Shown: positions 6,190-14,342, counted from the first letter of the stretch. The stretch: 17,548 bases of DNA from a bacterium (GCA_030646555.1 JAUSKP010000024.1:1-17548); one strand, 5' to 3'. Program-made: numbers and translations. Notes: generated by a model not told the origin, from the letters alone.

Positions 6190-6612
6190 ATGTTTGAAAG
6201 CCAAGAAAAAAAATCAGAGCCTTCTCCCGAGCCTTCTATTTTAGAAACAACTAAAAAAATCTTTTCTCAATTTTTAGAACGATCTGATGAGCCGGGAGAA
6301 TTTCTTTCTGGCATTCAAAAAGATAAATTGTCAGAAGCAAGCAGATTTGATCTCGAAGCGCTTAAAAAATGGGAAAAAGATAGAAACAGCAAATATAGAA
6401 TTAATTCGCTTTTTGCTCCTCTTGGAATAGCAAAATTTTTTTTGACCGATCCTGAATCAAAAAAAATTCCTAAAGAAGAAAAAGAAAATTTACTGAAGAG
6501 GGTGCAAAAGAGCTTAGCCGATCTTGATGGGGCCAGAGGAAGCAAGATATCTGAAGAATTAGTCGGAGAGGTCGTGGATATAGTTAAAGAAATAGAGAAA
6601 TATTTTAAATAA
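6190..6612 (+). CDS. Unrecognised 140-aa protein in the str operon
   Basis: I do not recognise this gene. The product is highly charged and Lys/Glu-rich, with no signal peptide or membrane segment, so it should be cytoplasmic and largely helical. The first 20 residues are a disordered-looking, Glu/Pro/Ser-rich stretch. Residues 24-62 look like amphipathic helix, the middle (RINSLFAPLGIAKFFLTDPESKK) is more hydrophobic, and residues 95-140 look helical again. It starts 5 bp after rpsG, and its TAA directly abuts the fusA ATG (TAAATG), so it is translated with the ribosomal genes. The reading frame is intact and codon use resembles the neighbours. A lineage-specific translation-associated role is possible but only inferred from position. 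Confidence 0.8.
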   Translation: MFESQEKKSEPSPEPSILETTKKIFSQFLERSDEPGEFLSGIQKDKLSEASRFDLEALKKWEKDRNSKYRINSLFAPLGIAKFFLTDPESKKIPKEEKENLLKRVQKSLADLDGARGSKISEELVGEVVDIVKEIEKYFK

Positions 6613-8715
6613 ATGGCTATTCAATATTCATTAGAAAGAACAAGAAATTTCGGAGTCGTTGCCCACATTGACGCGGGCAAGACTACAACCTCGGAAAGAA
6701 TTCTTTTTTATACAGGCGTTTCCCATAAAATCGGCGAGGTGCACGAGGGTGAAGCGGTCATGGACTGGATGGACCAGGAAAGAGAACGCGGCATTACCAT
6801 CACTTCCGCCGCCACCACTTGTTTTTGGACTCCGAGCTATAGATTTGGAGATAAAGCTTTTGAACATCGCTTTAACGTTATTGATACTCCGGGACATATT
6901 GATTTTACTGTTGAGGTAAAAAGATCTTTACGCGTTTTAGACGGCGCCGTTGTTGTATTTGATGGAGTTTCTGGTGTAGAGCCACAATCCGAAACTAACT
7001 GGAGATATGCCGATGAATATGGTGTGCCAAGAATTTGTTTTATTAATAAAATGGACCGCTTGGGCGCCAGCTTTGAAAACAGTTTTAAATCTATCAGGGA
7101 AAGATTGAATCCGAATGCGGTGGCTATTCAGCTTCCAATAGGATCAGAAAGTAATTTTGAGGGAGTGATAGATCTGCTCCGCATGAAAGCATATAGATTT
7201 GAAGGGGATAAGGGAGAAAAAATTGTTGAATCCGAAATTCCGGAAAATATGAAGGAAGAGTCTGCCAAGTGGAGGCATGAACTTATTGAGAAGATTGTTG
7301 AGCAAGATGATAAAGCGATGGCCGATTATTTAGAGGGCAAAGAACCGGCGCTTGAAGATTTGAAAAGAATTTTAAGAAAAGCATCTCTTGAAGTTAAAAT
7401 TATTCCTGTATTAACTGGTTCAGCTTTAAAAAATAAAGGCACCCAATTAATGCTTGACGCGGTAGTTGATTATTTGCCGTCCCCGTTAGATCTGCCTCCG
7501 ACTAAAGGAGTTGATCTTAATACGGGTGAGCCTATTACAAGAAAACCAGACGATAATGAGCCTTTGGCGGCTTTGGCTTTTAAAATTGCTGCCGATCCAT
7601 TCGTGGGCAGTTTAACTTATTTCAGGGTTTATTCCGGTGTTATGAAAAAGGGCAGTTATGTTTTGAATTCCACTAAAAATAATAAAGAAAGAATCAGCCG
7701 TATCGTGAGAATGCACGCCAATCACCGGGAAGAAGTGGATGAAATTACCGCAGGAAATTTGGGCGCTTTAGTCGGTCTTAAAAATACCACTACCGGCGAC
7801 ACTCTCTGCGATGAAAATAATCCTATAATTTTGGAAAAAATTATATTTCCTGAACCGGTTATTTCTATTAAAATTGAGCCGAAAACAAAAGTTGACCAGG
7901 AAAAAATCGGCATTGCCCTTAGAAGACTTTCAGAAGAAGATCCTACTTTCCGCGTGAGCGGCGATCCCGATACTGGCGAGACAATTATTTCAGGCATGGG
8001 TGAACTGCACTTGGACGTTTTAGTTGAAAGAATGAAAAGAGAATTCGGCGTGGAGTCCAATGTCGGCAGACCGCAAGTTGCCTATAAAGAAACTGTTAAG
8101 AAAGAAGCTGAAGCCGAGGGAAAATATATCAAACAATCCGGAGGCCGCGGACAATACGGGCATTGCCGTCTTAGAGTTGAACCGAACGAAAAAGGAAAAG
8201 GATACGAATTTATCAATGATATTAAAGGAGGCGTTATTCCAAAAGAATTCATTGCTCCTATTGAAAAAGGCGTTGTGGAAGCTATGACCAAAGGCGTTGT
8301 GGCAGGTTTTCCAATGGTAGATATAAAAGTTACTTTATATGACGGATCTTATCACGATGTAGATTCTTCCGAAGCTGCTTTCAAAATTGCAGGATCTATG
8401 GCTTTCAAGACTGCTGCTTCAAACGCTAAACCAATTCTTTTGGAACCAATTATGAAAGTTCAGAGTCTGGCTCCGATTGAATATATGGGCGACATTACCG
8501 GAGACTTTAATTCAAAGAGAGGCAAGATAGAATCAATGAGCGACAGGATAAATATTAAAGTAATTGACGCTATGATCCCGCTTTCTGAAATGTTTGGCTA
8601 TGCCACTAAGCTTCGTTCTATGACGCAGGGGAGAGGAAATTTTACGATGGAATTTGATCATTATGCCGAAGTTTCTCCTAACATCGCCGAGCTGATCAAA
8701 GAAGGCAAGAAATAA
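6613..8715 (+). CDS. fusA: Elongation factor G
   Basis: EF-G is the GTPase that drives translocation and, with RRF, ribosome recycling. The G1 loop is A17-H-I-D-A-G-K-T24, switch I holds RERGITITSAATT, G3 is D91-T-P-G-H95, G4 is N145-K-M-D148, and GSALKNKG marks G5. Domain II begins near LAALAFKIAADPF; later domains include GMGELHLDVLVERM, the domain IV region with GGVIPKEF, and the C-terminal YATKLRSMTQGRGNFTMEF. At 700 aa it has the standard length. The start abuts the preceding stop with no Shine-Dalgarno, so translation is probably coupled. It is the last gene of this transcript; an intrinsic terminator follows and tuf is not next. Confidence 0.98.
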   Translation: MAIQYSLERTRNFGVVAHIDAGKTTTSERILFYTGVSHKIGEVHEGEAVMDWMDQERERGITITSAATTCFWTPSYRFGDKAFEHRFNVIDTPGHIDFTVEVKRSLRVLDGAVVVFDGVSGVEPQSETNWRYADEYGVPRICFINKMDRLGASFENSFKSIRERLNPNAVAIQLPIGSESNFEGVIDLLRMKAYRFEGDKGEKIVESEIPENMKEESAKWRHELIEKIVEQDDKAMADYLEGKEPALEDLKRILRKASLEVKIIPVLTGSALKNKGTQLMLDAVVDYLPSPLDLPPTKGVDLNTGEPITRKPDDNEPLAALAFKIAADPFVGSLTYFRVYSGVMKKGSYVLNSTKNNKERISRIVRMHANHREEVDEITAGNLGALVGLKNTTTGDTLCDENNPIILEKIIFPEPVISIKIEPKTKVDQEKIGIALRRLSEEDPTFRVSGDPDTGETIISGMGELHLDVLVERMKREFGVESNVGRPQVAYKETVKKEAEAEGKYIKQSGGRGQYGHCRLRVEPNEKGKGYEFINDIKGGVIPKEFIAPIEKGVVEAMTKGVVAGFPMVDIKVTLYDGSYHDVDSSEAAFKIAGSMAFKTAASNAKPILLEPIMKVQSLAPIEYMGDITGDFNSKRGKIESMSDRINIKVIDAMIPLSEMFGYATKLRSMTQGRGNFTMEFDHYAEVSPNIAELIKEGKK

Positions 8716-8720
8716 TATTT

Positions 8721-8806
8721 CTGTCATTCCGCACTTGATGCGGAATCCAGAGAACTAGATTCCCGTTCCCCGATGTAGCTCGAGGACAAGTTTCGCGGGA
8801 ATGACA
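8721..8806. repeat. Palindromic element, GTCATTCC family, copy 2
   Basis: The ends are CTGTCATTCCGC and GCGGGAATGACAG, with a nested hairpin TCCGC/GCGGA near the left end. It begins 5 bp after the fusA stop, between the gene and its terminator, so it lies within the str operon transcript. Confidence 0.8.
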
Positions 8807-8824
8807 GAAAGGTGTAGAGTTTAG

Positions 8825-8857
8825 AACCGCTCGGAAAAAATCTGGGCGGTTTTTTTA
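8825..8857 (+). terminator. Intrinsic terminator after fusA
   Basis: AACCGC (8825-8830) pairs with GCGGTT (8846-8851), followed by a run of seven Ts. The GGGCGGTTTTTT core recurs in the terminators at 11795 and 17361. Confidence 0.75.
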
Positions 8858-8873
8858 TATCCCTTATTTGCCC

Positions 8874-8898
8874 GAACATTCGCCCCAAGCAAATGTTC
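8874..8898. repeat. GAACATT hairpin
   Basis: GAACATT and AATGTTC flank CGCCCCAAGCA. The same AACATTT/AAATGTT theme with nearby GCCC occurs at 3969-3996, suggesting a dispersed palindrome type. The rest of the 299-bp gap between fusA and the next gene holds the GTCATTCC element, the terminator and a lone TATAAT. Confidence 0.4.
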
Positions 8899-8947
8899 TA
8901 GGGGGAGGTGTGGGTAAAGTCCTAGAGAATAAATCCACAAAATATTA

Positions 8948-8953
8948 TATAAT
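8948..8953 (+). promoter_or_regulatory. Possible -10 box for the large surface protein gene
   Basis: TATAAT is present in an AT-rich stretch, with only a poor -35 (TAGAGA at 8923). Initiation near 8960 would give a leader of about 55 nt without a Shine-Dalgarno. Confidence 0.35.
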
Positions 8954-9014
8954 AAAATATAGGCGAAAGAATTTTCAGTAAAATTTTACTTAGAGTTTAT
9001 AACTTTAAAAATCA

Positions 9015-11627
9015 ATGATTAAACGATTAACAAAAATATCAAAATTTCTCTTGATAATATTTTTTATTTCCGGCTGGATTTATTCCGGCTGGCCGCAGAT
9101 TTTAAATTTTCCGCCGAAAATCCAACTAGCTCAAGCAACAGATTCAACACCCACGATTGCCGGCACGGGAGCTGATGATGCAACGGTAGGCACTCAGGCG
9201 TGGACAACGCCAGAGGAAATCACTGTAACCGGCGGGGGTAATGATGGGGTGTATGCGGATATCGGCGTTTTGGCAAAGAGCGAAGTGAGTGATTATCTAA
9301 AAGCAACCAATTTTGGATTTACTATTCCAGATGGTTCAACTATTCTTGGGATTAAAGTTGAAATAGACAGAAAGGAAGGAAATACTCAAGCTGCTGGAGG
9401 CATAAAAGACAGCGAAGTTAAGATGGTTGATGAGGCAGGTGCGATTCGTTCAACCAGCAAAGCGGATACAACTAATTTTTGGCCGACCGCTGAAGCAGTG
9501 GCGACTTACGGTGGCACAGCCGATACTTGGGGAGAAGCTGGGGGCTTTTGGACAACCACAAAAATTAACGACATTGATTTCGGAGTTGTTCTCTCGGCGA
9601 TTAATACGAAAGTTTCAGGAGGGGGTGCGACTGAAAGCGCGCAGGTTGATTTTGTTCGTATTACCGTAACTTATGGCCCGGCGTCTATTACAGTGGGGAC
9701 AACCGGTACCCAGACCGCCACGATGAATATTCCATCAACCAACCAGTATGTCGGCGGAGCGTTTACTTTTGTCAGAAGCGGTGGCACGGCAAATGTTACC
9801 TCAATAACTATTAGCGAGACAGATGCCACTTTAAGCGCCCAAACCTACCTTGCTAATTTAGATTTATATTATGAAACTGCCGGAGCTTGCACCTATGACG
9901 GCACAGAAACTTTGTTTGGCACGGATACGGCATTTGACGCTTCAGAAGATGCGGTAATTACGGGTACAATGGCGGTCGGAACTTCGCAGGTATGCGTATA
10001 TGCGGTTTTGGATGTTGTTTCTGGCGCGCCCAATGCCGATACTTTTGATCTTGAAATTACAAACCCCTCTACTGAAGTGGCAGTTTCTGCTGGAGATGTT
10101 GCTCCCGCCACGGCCGTCGCTATTTCCGGCGCGACGACCATCAACCTGGTGCCAGTACTCAACCAAGACCACTTCCGCTGGAGAGATGATGACGGGGCAG
10201 AAGGGCCGGTTCCTTCGACGCTCTACTTCAATCCTACGGGAAACGGATTTGGGACGCCAGAATTTACTATTAATGCGGGCTGTACGGCAGGTAGTGAGTG
10301 GGATTGTGTAGACGATGGAACCGCCGATACTCAATCTTCGGCGCCAACTAGCGACACAACAACATCAGAACTGCAATTAGCTGTTGCGACGGATTATTAC
10401 ACGTTGGCGGATGGCGCCCTGCCTTCAAATGCTACTATCACTCAGCTTAATATTACAGCGGCCGGATTACGTGACACCGGCAACCCGAATGCTGCTATTA
10501 CGCTTGGGTATTGTATTGTCGGCGGAAGTAATGACTGCGGTACTAGCGACACAATGGGCTCTCAGCAAGCCTTTGCCACAACCCTGACTCAGCAATTCAC
10601 CAGCTTGAGTCTGGCTCCCGCTGATATGAATAATATGCAGCTGGTTGTCAACTCAAGTAAGGCTACCGCCGCTATCTCCACTGTTTATGTATTAGTCACC
10701 TATACAGTTCCTGGAGCGACGTGGGCGCAAAATGAAGATACGGTACACACGGGACTCGCAAAAAATACAAACGTCCGCCTCCGCTTCCAGATGGATAACA
10801 CCGGCGGCAGTGCGAGCAATTATAATTATCGCTTGGAATGGGCGGCGCAGTCCGGCGGAAGTTGTGAGTATTCAGGAGGAGGGGAGAGTTATACCGCTGT
10901 TCCAGACACGGCTACTACGGAGCACTTCGACATGACGACCAGTGGCAATTCACTTTTTGTTGACGGGGATCCAACCACTGCCCAGCTTTCCAATGCCGAG
11001 GCGTATACTTTTATAGCTGGCGACCAAGTGGAAAGTACTTCCAATCAGTCAGGAGCTATTACGCTGGCACAGAATCAATATACAGAACTGGAATATGTCT
11101 TTCAAGCCAATGCCAATGCTACAGATAGTGGAGTTTATTGTTTCCGTGTTACAAATGCAGGAACAACAACGTACTTTACGGCTGATGTGGTGGCGCAGGT
11201 TACTTTGGCTGGCGCGGCGGGTGTTTCCATTACTCTTGACAGGTCAAGTTTTGAATATGGCAATATGGCTAATAATACCTCTTCAACCACATTGACGCTA
11301 TGGAACGGAGCGGGGATTATTGCCACCAATGGCACTGCTATTGCGGATTTTTTCATCTACGGCGCGAATACTGCCAATTGGACATTGGCCACTGCAACAT
11401 CCACATCAAATATTTACGCGCACAGATTCTGTAATGATACCGATAATGTTTGCACTGCGCCCTGGACCAACTACACTCCTATGACGACCTCTCAAACAAC
11501 TGTGTTGAAAAGTTCAGTAGGAGCAGGAGCAACGGTCGCATTCCAATTACAAATGCATACTCCGAACCCAAGCTCTGTTTATACTTCGCAAAGCGCGGAG
11601 GTTACTGTTTTGGCGGCGGCGCCGTAA
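9015..11627 (+). CDS. Large secreted surface protein with WxL-like C-terminal domain
   Basis: This is an 870-aa exported protein of no known function. A signal peptide covers about residues 1-41 (basic start, hydrophobic core, cleavage near L-A-Q-A). The mature part is Thr/Ala/Gly-rich, lysine-poor and beta-rich. Residues 43-225 form a jelly-roll-like module with KATNFGFTIPDGSTILGIKVEI and DFGVVLSA. Residues 226-380 form a second beta module (ITVGTTGTQTATM), and residues 390-570 hold a related module ending in VYVLVTYT. A further sandwich runs from 575 to 735. The last 134 residues (737-870) include EYGNMANNT, a W789-T-L motif and QLQMHTPNPSSVYTS, and are paralogous to the next gene. There is no membrane anchor or LPXTG. 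It opens the six-gene surface cluster and has no close relative I can name. Confidence 0.85.
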   Translation: MIKRLTKISKFLLIIFFISGWIYSGWPQILNFPPKIQLAQATDSTPTIAGTGADDATVGTQAWTTPEEITVTGGGNDGVYADIGVLAKSEVSDYLKATNFGFTIPDGSTILGIKVEIDRKEGNTQAAGGIKDSEVKMVDEAGAIRSTSKADTTNFWPTAEAVATYGGTADTWGEAGGFWTTTKINDIDFGVVLSAINTKVSGGGATESAQVDFVRITVTYGPASITVGTTGTQTATMNIPSTNQYVGGAFTFVRSGGTANVTSITISETDATLSAQTYLANLDLYYETAGACTYDGTETLFGTDTAFDASEDAVITGTMAVGTSQVCVYAVLDVVSGAPNADTFDLEITNPSTEVAVSAGDVAPATAVAISGATTINLVPVLNQDHFRWRDDDGAEGPVPSTLYFNPTGNGFGTPEFTINAGCTAGSEWDCVDDGTADTQSSAPTSDTTTSELQLAVATDYYTLADGALPSNATITQLNITAAGLRDTGNPNAAITLGYCIVGGSNDCGTSDTMGSQQAFATTLTQQFTSLSLAPADMNNMQLVVNSSKATAAISTVYVLVTYTVPGATWAQNEDTVHTGLAKNTNVRLRFQMDNTGGSASNYNYRLEWAAQSGGSCEYSGGGESYTAVPDTATTEHFDMTTSGNSLFVDGDPTTAQLSNAEAYTFIAGDQVESTSNQSGAITLAQNQYTELEYVFQANANATDSGVYCFRVTNAGTTTYFTADVVAQVTLAGAAGVSITLDRSSFEYGNMANNTSSTTLTLWNGAGIIATNGTAIADFFIYGANTANWTLATATSTSNIYAHRFCNDTDNVCTAPWTNYTPMTTSQTTVLKSSVGAGATVAFQLQMHTPNPSSVYTSQSAEVTVLAAAP

Positions 11628-11644
11628 AATCACAAGACACCCTG

Positions 11645-11674
11645 TTGATAACTTTTTTTAAAATGTGTTATAAT
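11645..11674 (+). promoter_or_regulatory. Strong predicted promoter in the gap after the large surface gene
   Basis: TTGATA (11645-11650) and a perfect TATAAT (11669-11674) are spaced by 18 bp. Initiation would fall near 11681. It drives either a short transcript ending at 11810 or, by read-through, the 174-aa surface protein gene. Confidence 0.7.
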
Positions 11675-11710
11675 TAAAGTAATTAAAATATTATAGAAAT
11701 TATGAATTCG

Positions 11711-11737
11711 TCTCTCTCTCTCTCTCTCTCTCTCTCT
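11711..11737 (+). repeat. (TC)13 dinucleotide tract
   Basis: Thirteen TC units plus a T run without interruption and are followed by a short ACACACAC stretch. Tracts this long are prone to slippage during replication. It lies about 30 nt after the predicted transcription start. Confidence 0.95.
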
Positions 11738-11775
11738 ACACACACTCTAATATCAGTAATTTTGAAAGGTCTTCC

Positions 11776-11810
11776 AACCGCTTATTAAATGAGGGCGGTT
11801 TTTTATTTTT
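11776..11810 (+). terminator. Intrinsic terminator before the 174-aa surface gene
   Basis: AACCGC pairs with GCGGTT, with two further G-T pairs possible, followed by TTTTTTATTTTT. It closes the candidate short transcript and could attenuate transcription into the surface genes. Confidence 0.7.
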
Positions 11811-11855
11811 ACAACAAAAGGTCTAAAATAACAATTAACTAAATAACAAATATCC

Positions 11856-11924
11856 GTCATTGCGAGGCAACCGAAGCAATCTGACTACAATGAGATTGCC
11901 ACGTCGCGGACTCCTCGCAATGAC
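11856..11924. repeat. Palindromic element, GTCATTGCGAG family, copy 2
   Basis: This is a compact, intact copy. GTCATTGCGAG and CTCGCAATGAC form the ends, with inner arms GCAATCT and AGATTGC. The right end is 26 bp before the next start codon. Confidence 0.85.
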
Positions 11925-11950
11925 AGAAAAAAATAAATAAATTAAAAATT

Positions 11951-12475
11951 ATGAAAAAAATCTTTATGACAGTTGGAGTTCTTGTATTAGTGGGTATGAC
12001 AGTCGGTGTTTTGTCGCGGGCGGCTACCACGGGCGTGGTTAACGCGACAGTAACAGTAACGAATATTGCCATGTCTATTACAGGAGGAGAGGAAAGTTTT
12101 AATTATGGAAATATGGCCAATAATACAGCTTCAAGCACCAAAAACCTCTATCCAGGAGAGACAGGCATTACCGCCGTCAATGGCGGCAGTATTGCCGACT
12201 TTGATATTTACGGCGCGGATACTGCCTCTTGGACATTAGCCACTGCAACATCCACATCGGATATATACGCGCACAGGTTCTGTAACGAGACCGATGGCGC
12301 TTGCCTTACTTTGACAGATTTTACTCCAATGACGACTAGTCCGCAGGTGCTCAAAAATGCCGTGGCAGTAAGCGGAACAGTTGATTTCCAATTACAAATG
12401 CATACTCCGAACCCAAGCACAGTTTACACCGAACAAACCGCCGCAACGACCGTTCAAGCAAGCGCTCCTAACTAA
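11951..12475 (+). CDS. Secreted WxL-like surface protein, paralogue of the large protein's C-terminus
   Basis: This 174-aa exported protein has a signal peptide to about residue 24-25 (cleavage near S-R-A-A). The mature start GVVNATVTVT resembles the mature start of the dockerin protein encoded downstream (GLVQATITIT). Residues 41-174 match residues 737-870 of the large protein: NYGNMANNTAS, the W94-T-L motif, SDIYAHRFCNETDGAC, QLQMHTPNPSTVYT and a terminal A-P. The W-x-L motif and the ending recall WxL cell-wall-binding domains of Firmicutes, but the second W-x-L is lacking, so this is an analogy rather than an assignment. At DNA level the two genes share a perfect 33-bp block (11541-11573 and 12386-12418), suggesting recent duplication or gene conversion. 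It is 22 bp before the DUF916-like gene. Confidence 0.85.
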   Translation: MKKIFMTVGVLVLVGMTVGVLSRAATTGVVNATVTVTNIAMSITGGEESFNYGNMANNTASSTKNLYPGETGITAVNGGSIADFDIYGADTASWTLATATSTSDIYAHRFCNETDGACLTLTDFTPMTTSPQVLKNAVAVSGTVDFQLQMHTPNPSTVYTEQTAATTVQASAPN

Positions 12476-12497
12476 ATTCGGAATAGGCACTTAGTGT

Positions 12498-13088
12498 ATG
12501 AAAAAAATTATTATTTTGACTTTAGGTCTTGCATTGTTTTTGCCTGTTTTGGCATCAGCTACAATTGGCGTGGGAATAGGAACAGGAAAAATTGTTATGG
12601 GTCAGCCATTAATGGCCGGGCAGATTCACACGCTTCCGGTGCTTGTGGTTTTAAATACTGGGGACGAGTCTTCTAAATATGGGGTCTCAACTATATCTCG
12701 CGAAGACCAGCCGGAATTTAAGCCGTCAAAGGAATGGTTTGGTTTTGAGCCGTCAGAATTTAATTTGGAGCCGGGGCAATCGCAAATTGTTCAGATTAAA
12801 TTAACTTTACCGATAAAAGGCGCTAAGCCGGGAGACTATTTCGTTTTTTTACAGGCTCGTCCTGTGAGCGCAGTTGTTAGCAAAGGAACTTCTATTGGCG
12901 TTGCCGCGGCTGCCAAGCTTTATTTTACGGTAGCGCCCGCCAATATCTTTCAGGGAATTTATTACAGATTCATTGATCTTTATTCCAATTATCATCCGTG
13001 GGACACGATAGTTTTGGCAATTATTTTCAGCGCGATCATTCTTCGTTCTCTTGGAAAGAGGTTTAAGTTTCAGATTGCAAAAAGATAG
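12498..13088 (+). CDS. Membrane-anchored DUF916-like protein
   Basis: This is a 196-aa protein with a signal peptide (cleavage near A-S-A21). It has an extracellular Ig-like domain of about 140 residues and a C-terminal membrane helix near 169-184 (TIVLAIIFSAIIL) with a basic cytoplasmic tail (KRFKFQIAKR). The domain has the pattern W-F-G-F-E-P-S-E-F-N-L-E-P-G-Q-S-Q-I-V followed by KPGDYFVFLQARP, which resembles the peptidoglycan/WxL-interacting DUF916 domain. In Gram-positive WxL loci, such a protein accompanies secreted WxL proteins, and here it lies 22 bp after the WxL-like gene. The match is by pattern only. It could anchor or chaperone the secreted neighbours. It ends in TAG. Confidence 0.75.
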   Translation: MKKIIILTLGLALFLPVLASATIGVGIGTGKIVMGQPLMAGQIHTLPVLVVLNTGDESSKYGVSTISREDQPEFKPSKEWFGFEPSEFNLEPGQSQIVQIKLTLPIKGAKPGDYFVFLQARPVSAVVSKGTSIGVAAAAKLYFTVAPANIFQGIYYRFIDLYSNYHPWDTIVLAIIFSAIILRSLGKRFKFQIAKR

Positions 13089-13115
13089 AATTTACGGCAT
13101 CCGAGTTCTTTCTTC

Positions 13116-13200
13116 GTCATTGCGATCCGTCCCGCATTGTGGGGCGGAGAAGCAATCTGGATTTAATGAGATTGCCGCGTCGCAGACTCCTCGCAATGAC
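13116..13200. repeat. Palindromic element, GTCATTGCGAG family, copy 3
   Basis: GTCATTGCGA and CTCGCAATGAC form the ends. The left arm carries an extra hairpin at 13125-13148 (TCCGTCCCG...GGGGCGGA). The right end is 14 bp before the start codon of the dockerin protein gene. Confidence 0.8.
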
Positions 13201-13214
13201 GGATCCCAAAATGA

Positions 13215-14342
13215 ATGTTCCAATCATCACGCAAATACCTAATTTTATTTGTAGTTCCTCTAATTTTATTTAGTTGGAGTAATTTTGTTTTTGCGGCTCA
13301 AACGGGATTAGTTCAGGCAACAATCACAATAACGGTTTGTGGTAACGGCGTTATTGAAACCGGAGAGCAATGCGACTCTTTTGGTCCTGTTTTGGGCGGA
13401 GCAACTTGTATATCGCGAGGTTTTATCAGTGGTACGATTTCCTGTCAGGCGTCTTGCGATTTTAATACTTCGGCCTGTGTTTCCGCGCCTACTTGTGGAA
13501 ATGGTTCTTGCGCCGGCGGCGAAACTTGCAGTTCCTGTTCGGCTGATTGCGGAAGTTGTCCGTCTTCCGGAGGCGGGGGTGGTGGCGGAGGAGGCGGAGG
13601 GGGCAGTTATGTCGCACCAGTAACGAGTGTTTCTTTTGTCGGCCGCGCCTATCCCAAAAGCACGGTAACACTTCTTAAAGACGCTCAAGTTGCAGCTACT
13701 ACTATTGCCGGCGCCGATGCTAATTTCTCAATGAACATTTCCGGTCTTTCGGGCGGAAATTATATTTTTTCCGTCTACAGCGAAGACAATAAAGGCATTC
13801 GTTCATCTCTTTTGACTTTTCCGGTAAGCGTAACTTCAGGCACCGCTACTAATGTAGGCGGTATTTTTATAACTCCAACTATTGCGGTGGATAAAAGCGA
13901 GGTGAAGCGCGGTGAAAATATTGTTATTTTTGGACAGTCAGTTCCCAACAGTGAAATGACTATTTCCATCAATTCCGATGAGGAATTTTTTAATAAAATC
14001 AAGGCGGATGCGGGCGGAGCATATTTGCTTAACTTTGACACCTCTGTTCTTGAAACAGGACAACACAATACAAGATCAAAGTCCTCATTAAATGGCGAAA
14101 TCACTTCTTTCAGTAAAACCGTAGGCTTTCTTGTCGGCACAAAAACAGTGTTTGCCCAATTGCCGGTAAAAGCTCCAGCCAAAGGAGATTCAAATAGCGA
14201 TAGTCGCGTTAATATTGTTGATTTTTCTATTGCGGCTTATTGGTATAAGCGCCCATCTCCGCCGGCATCAATTGACCTTAACGGCGATAAAAAAGTTGAT
14301 TTGGTTGATTTCAGTATTATGGCGTATTACTGGACCGGGTAG
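13215..14342 (+). CDS. Secreted Cys-rich, Ig-like protein with C-terminal type I dockerin
   Basis: This 375-aa exported protein has a signal peptide ending near V-F-A27-A28. Residues 42-116 are cysteine-rich and open with CGNGVIETGEQCD, a motif found in several extracellular Cys-rich repeats. Next comes a hinge of twelve glycines (119-130), then two Ig-like or CNA-B-like beta domains (about 131-222 and 223-315). The C-terminus is a dockerin. Calcium loop 1 has D325, N327, D329, N333 and D336; loop 2 has D354, N356, D358, D362 and D365. Each loop is followed by the same V-D-F-S-I-x-A-Y helix start. Dockerins bind cohesins, and two cohesin-like proteins are encoded next. The start is 13215, because the ATG at 13211 is in a frame that closes early. 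It ends in TAG. Confidence 0.88.
   Translation: MFQSSRKYLILFVVPLILFSWSNFVFAAQTGLVQATITITVCGNGVIETGEQCDSFGPVLGGATCISRGFISGTISCQASCDFNTSACVSAPTCGNGSCAGGETCSSCSADCGSCPSSGGGGGGGGGGGGSYVAPVTSVSFVGRAYPKSTVTLLKDAQVAATTIAGADANFSMNISGLSGGNYIFSVYSEDNKGIRSSLLTFPVSVTSGTATNVGGIFITPTIAVDKSEVKRGENIVIFGQSVPNSEMTISINSDEEFFNKIKADAGGAYLLNFDTSVLETGQHNTRSKSSLNGEITSFSKTVGFLVGTKTVFAQLPVKAPAKGDSNSDSRVNIVDFSIAAYWYKRPSPPASIDLNGDKKVDLVDFSIMAYYWTG

Larger units (their letters stand above)
11681..11810 (+). ncRNA. Candidate short transcript with a TC tract
   Basis: A promoter and a terminator about 130 bp apart define a possible independent RNA. It could encode a 28-residue peptide from ATG 11702 (starting MNSSLSLSLSLS) to TAA 11788. 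The codons are simply the dinucleotide repeat, there is no ribosome site, and the frame overlaps the terminator, so coding is doubtful. It does not match an RNA family I know. Confidence 0.35.
11628..11950. other. 323-bp gap with a short transcription unit and a repeat
   Basis: No conserved gene is present. In order it contains a consensus promoter, a (TC)13 tract, an intrinsic terminator and a palindromic element that ends 26 bp before the next start codon. Confidence 0.7.

Noticed and set aside
11702..11788. 28-codon frame through the TC tract as a gene
   Set aside because: The codons are only the dinucleotide repeat, no ribosome site exists, and the frame runs into the terminator. It is kept only as part of a possible short transcript.
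13339..13623. Alternative plus-strand frame of 94 codons overlapping the dockerin gene
   Set aside because: The dockerin frame has a signal peptide and conserved modules; the other frame has an irregular composition and is a shadow.
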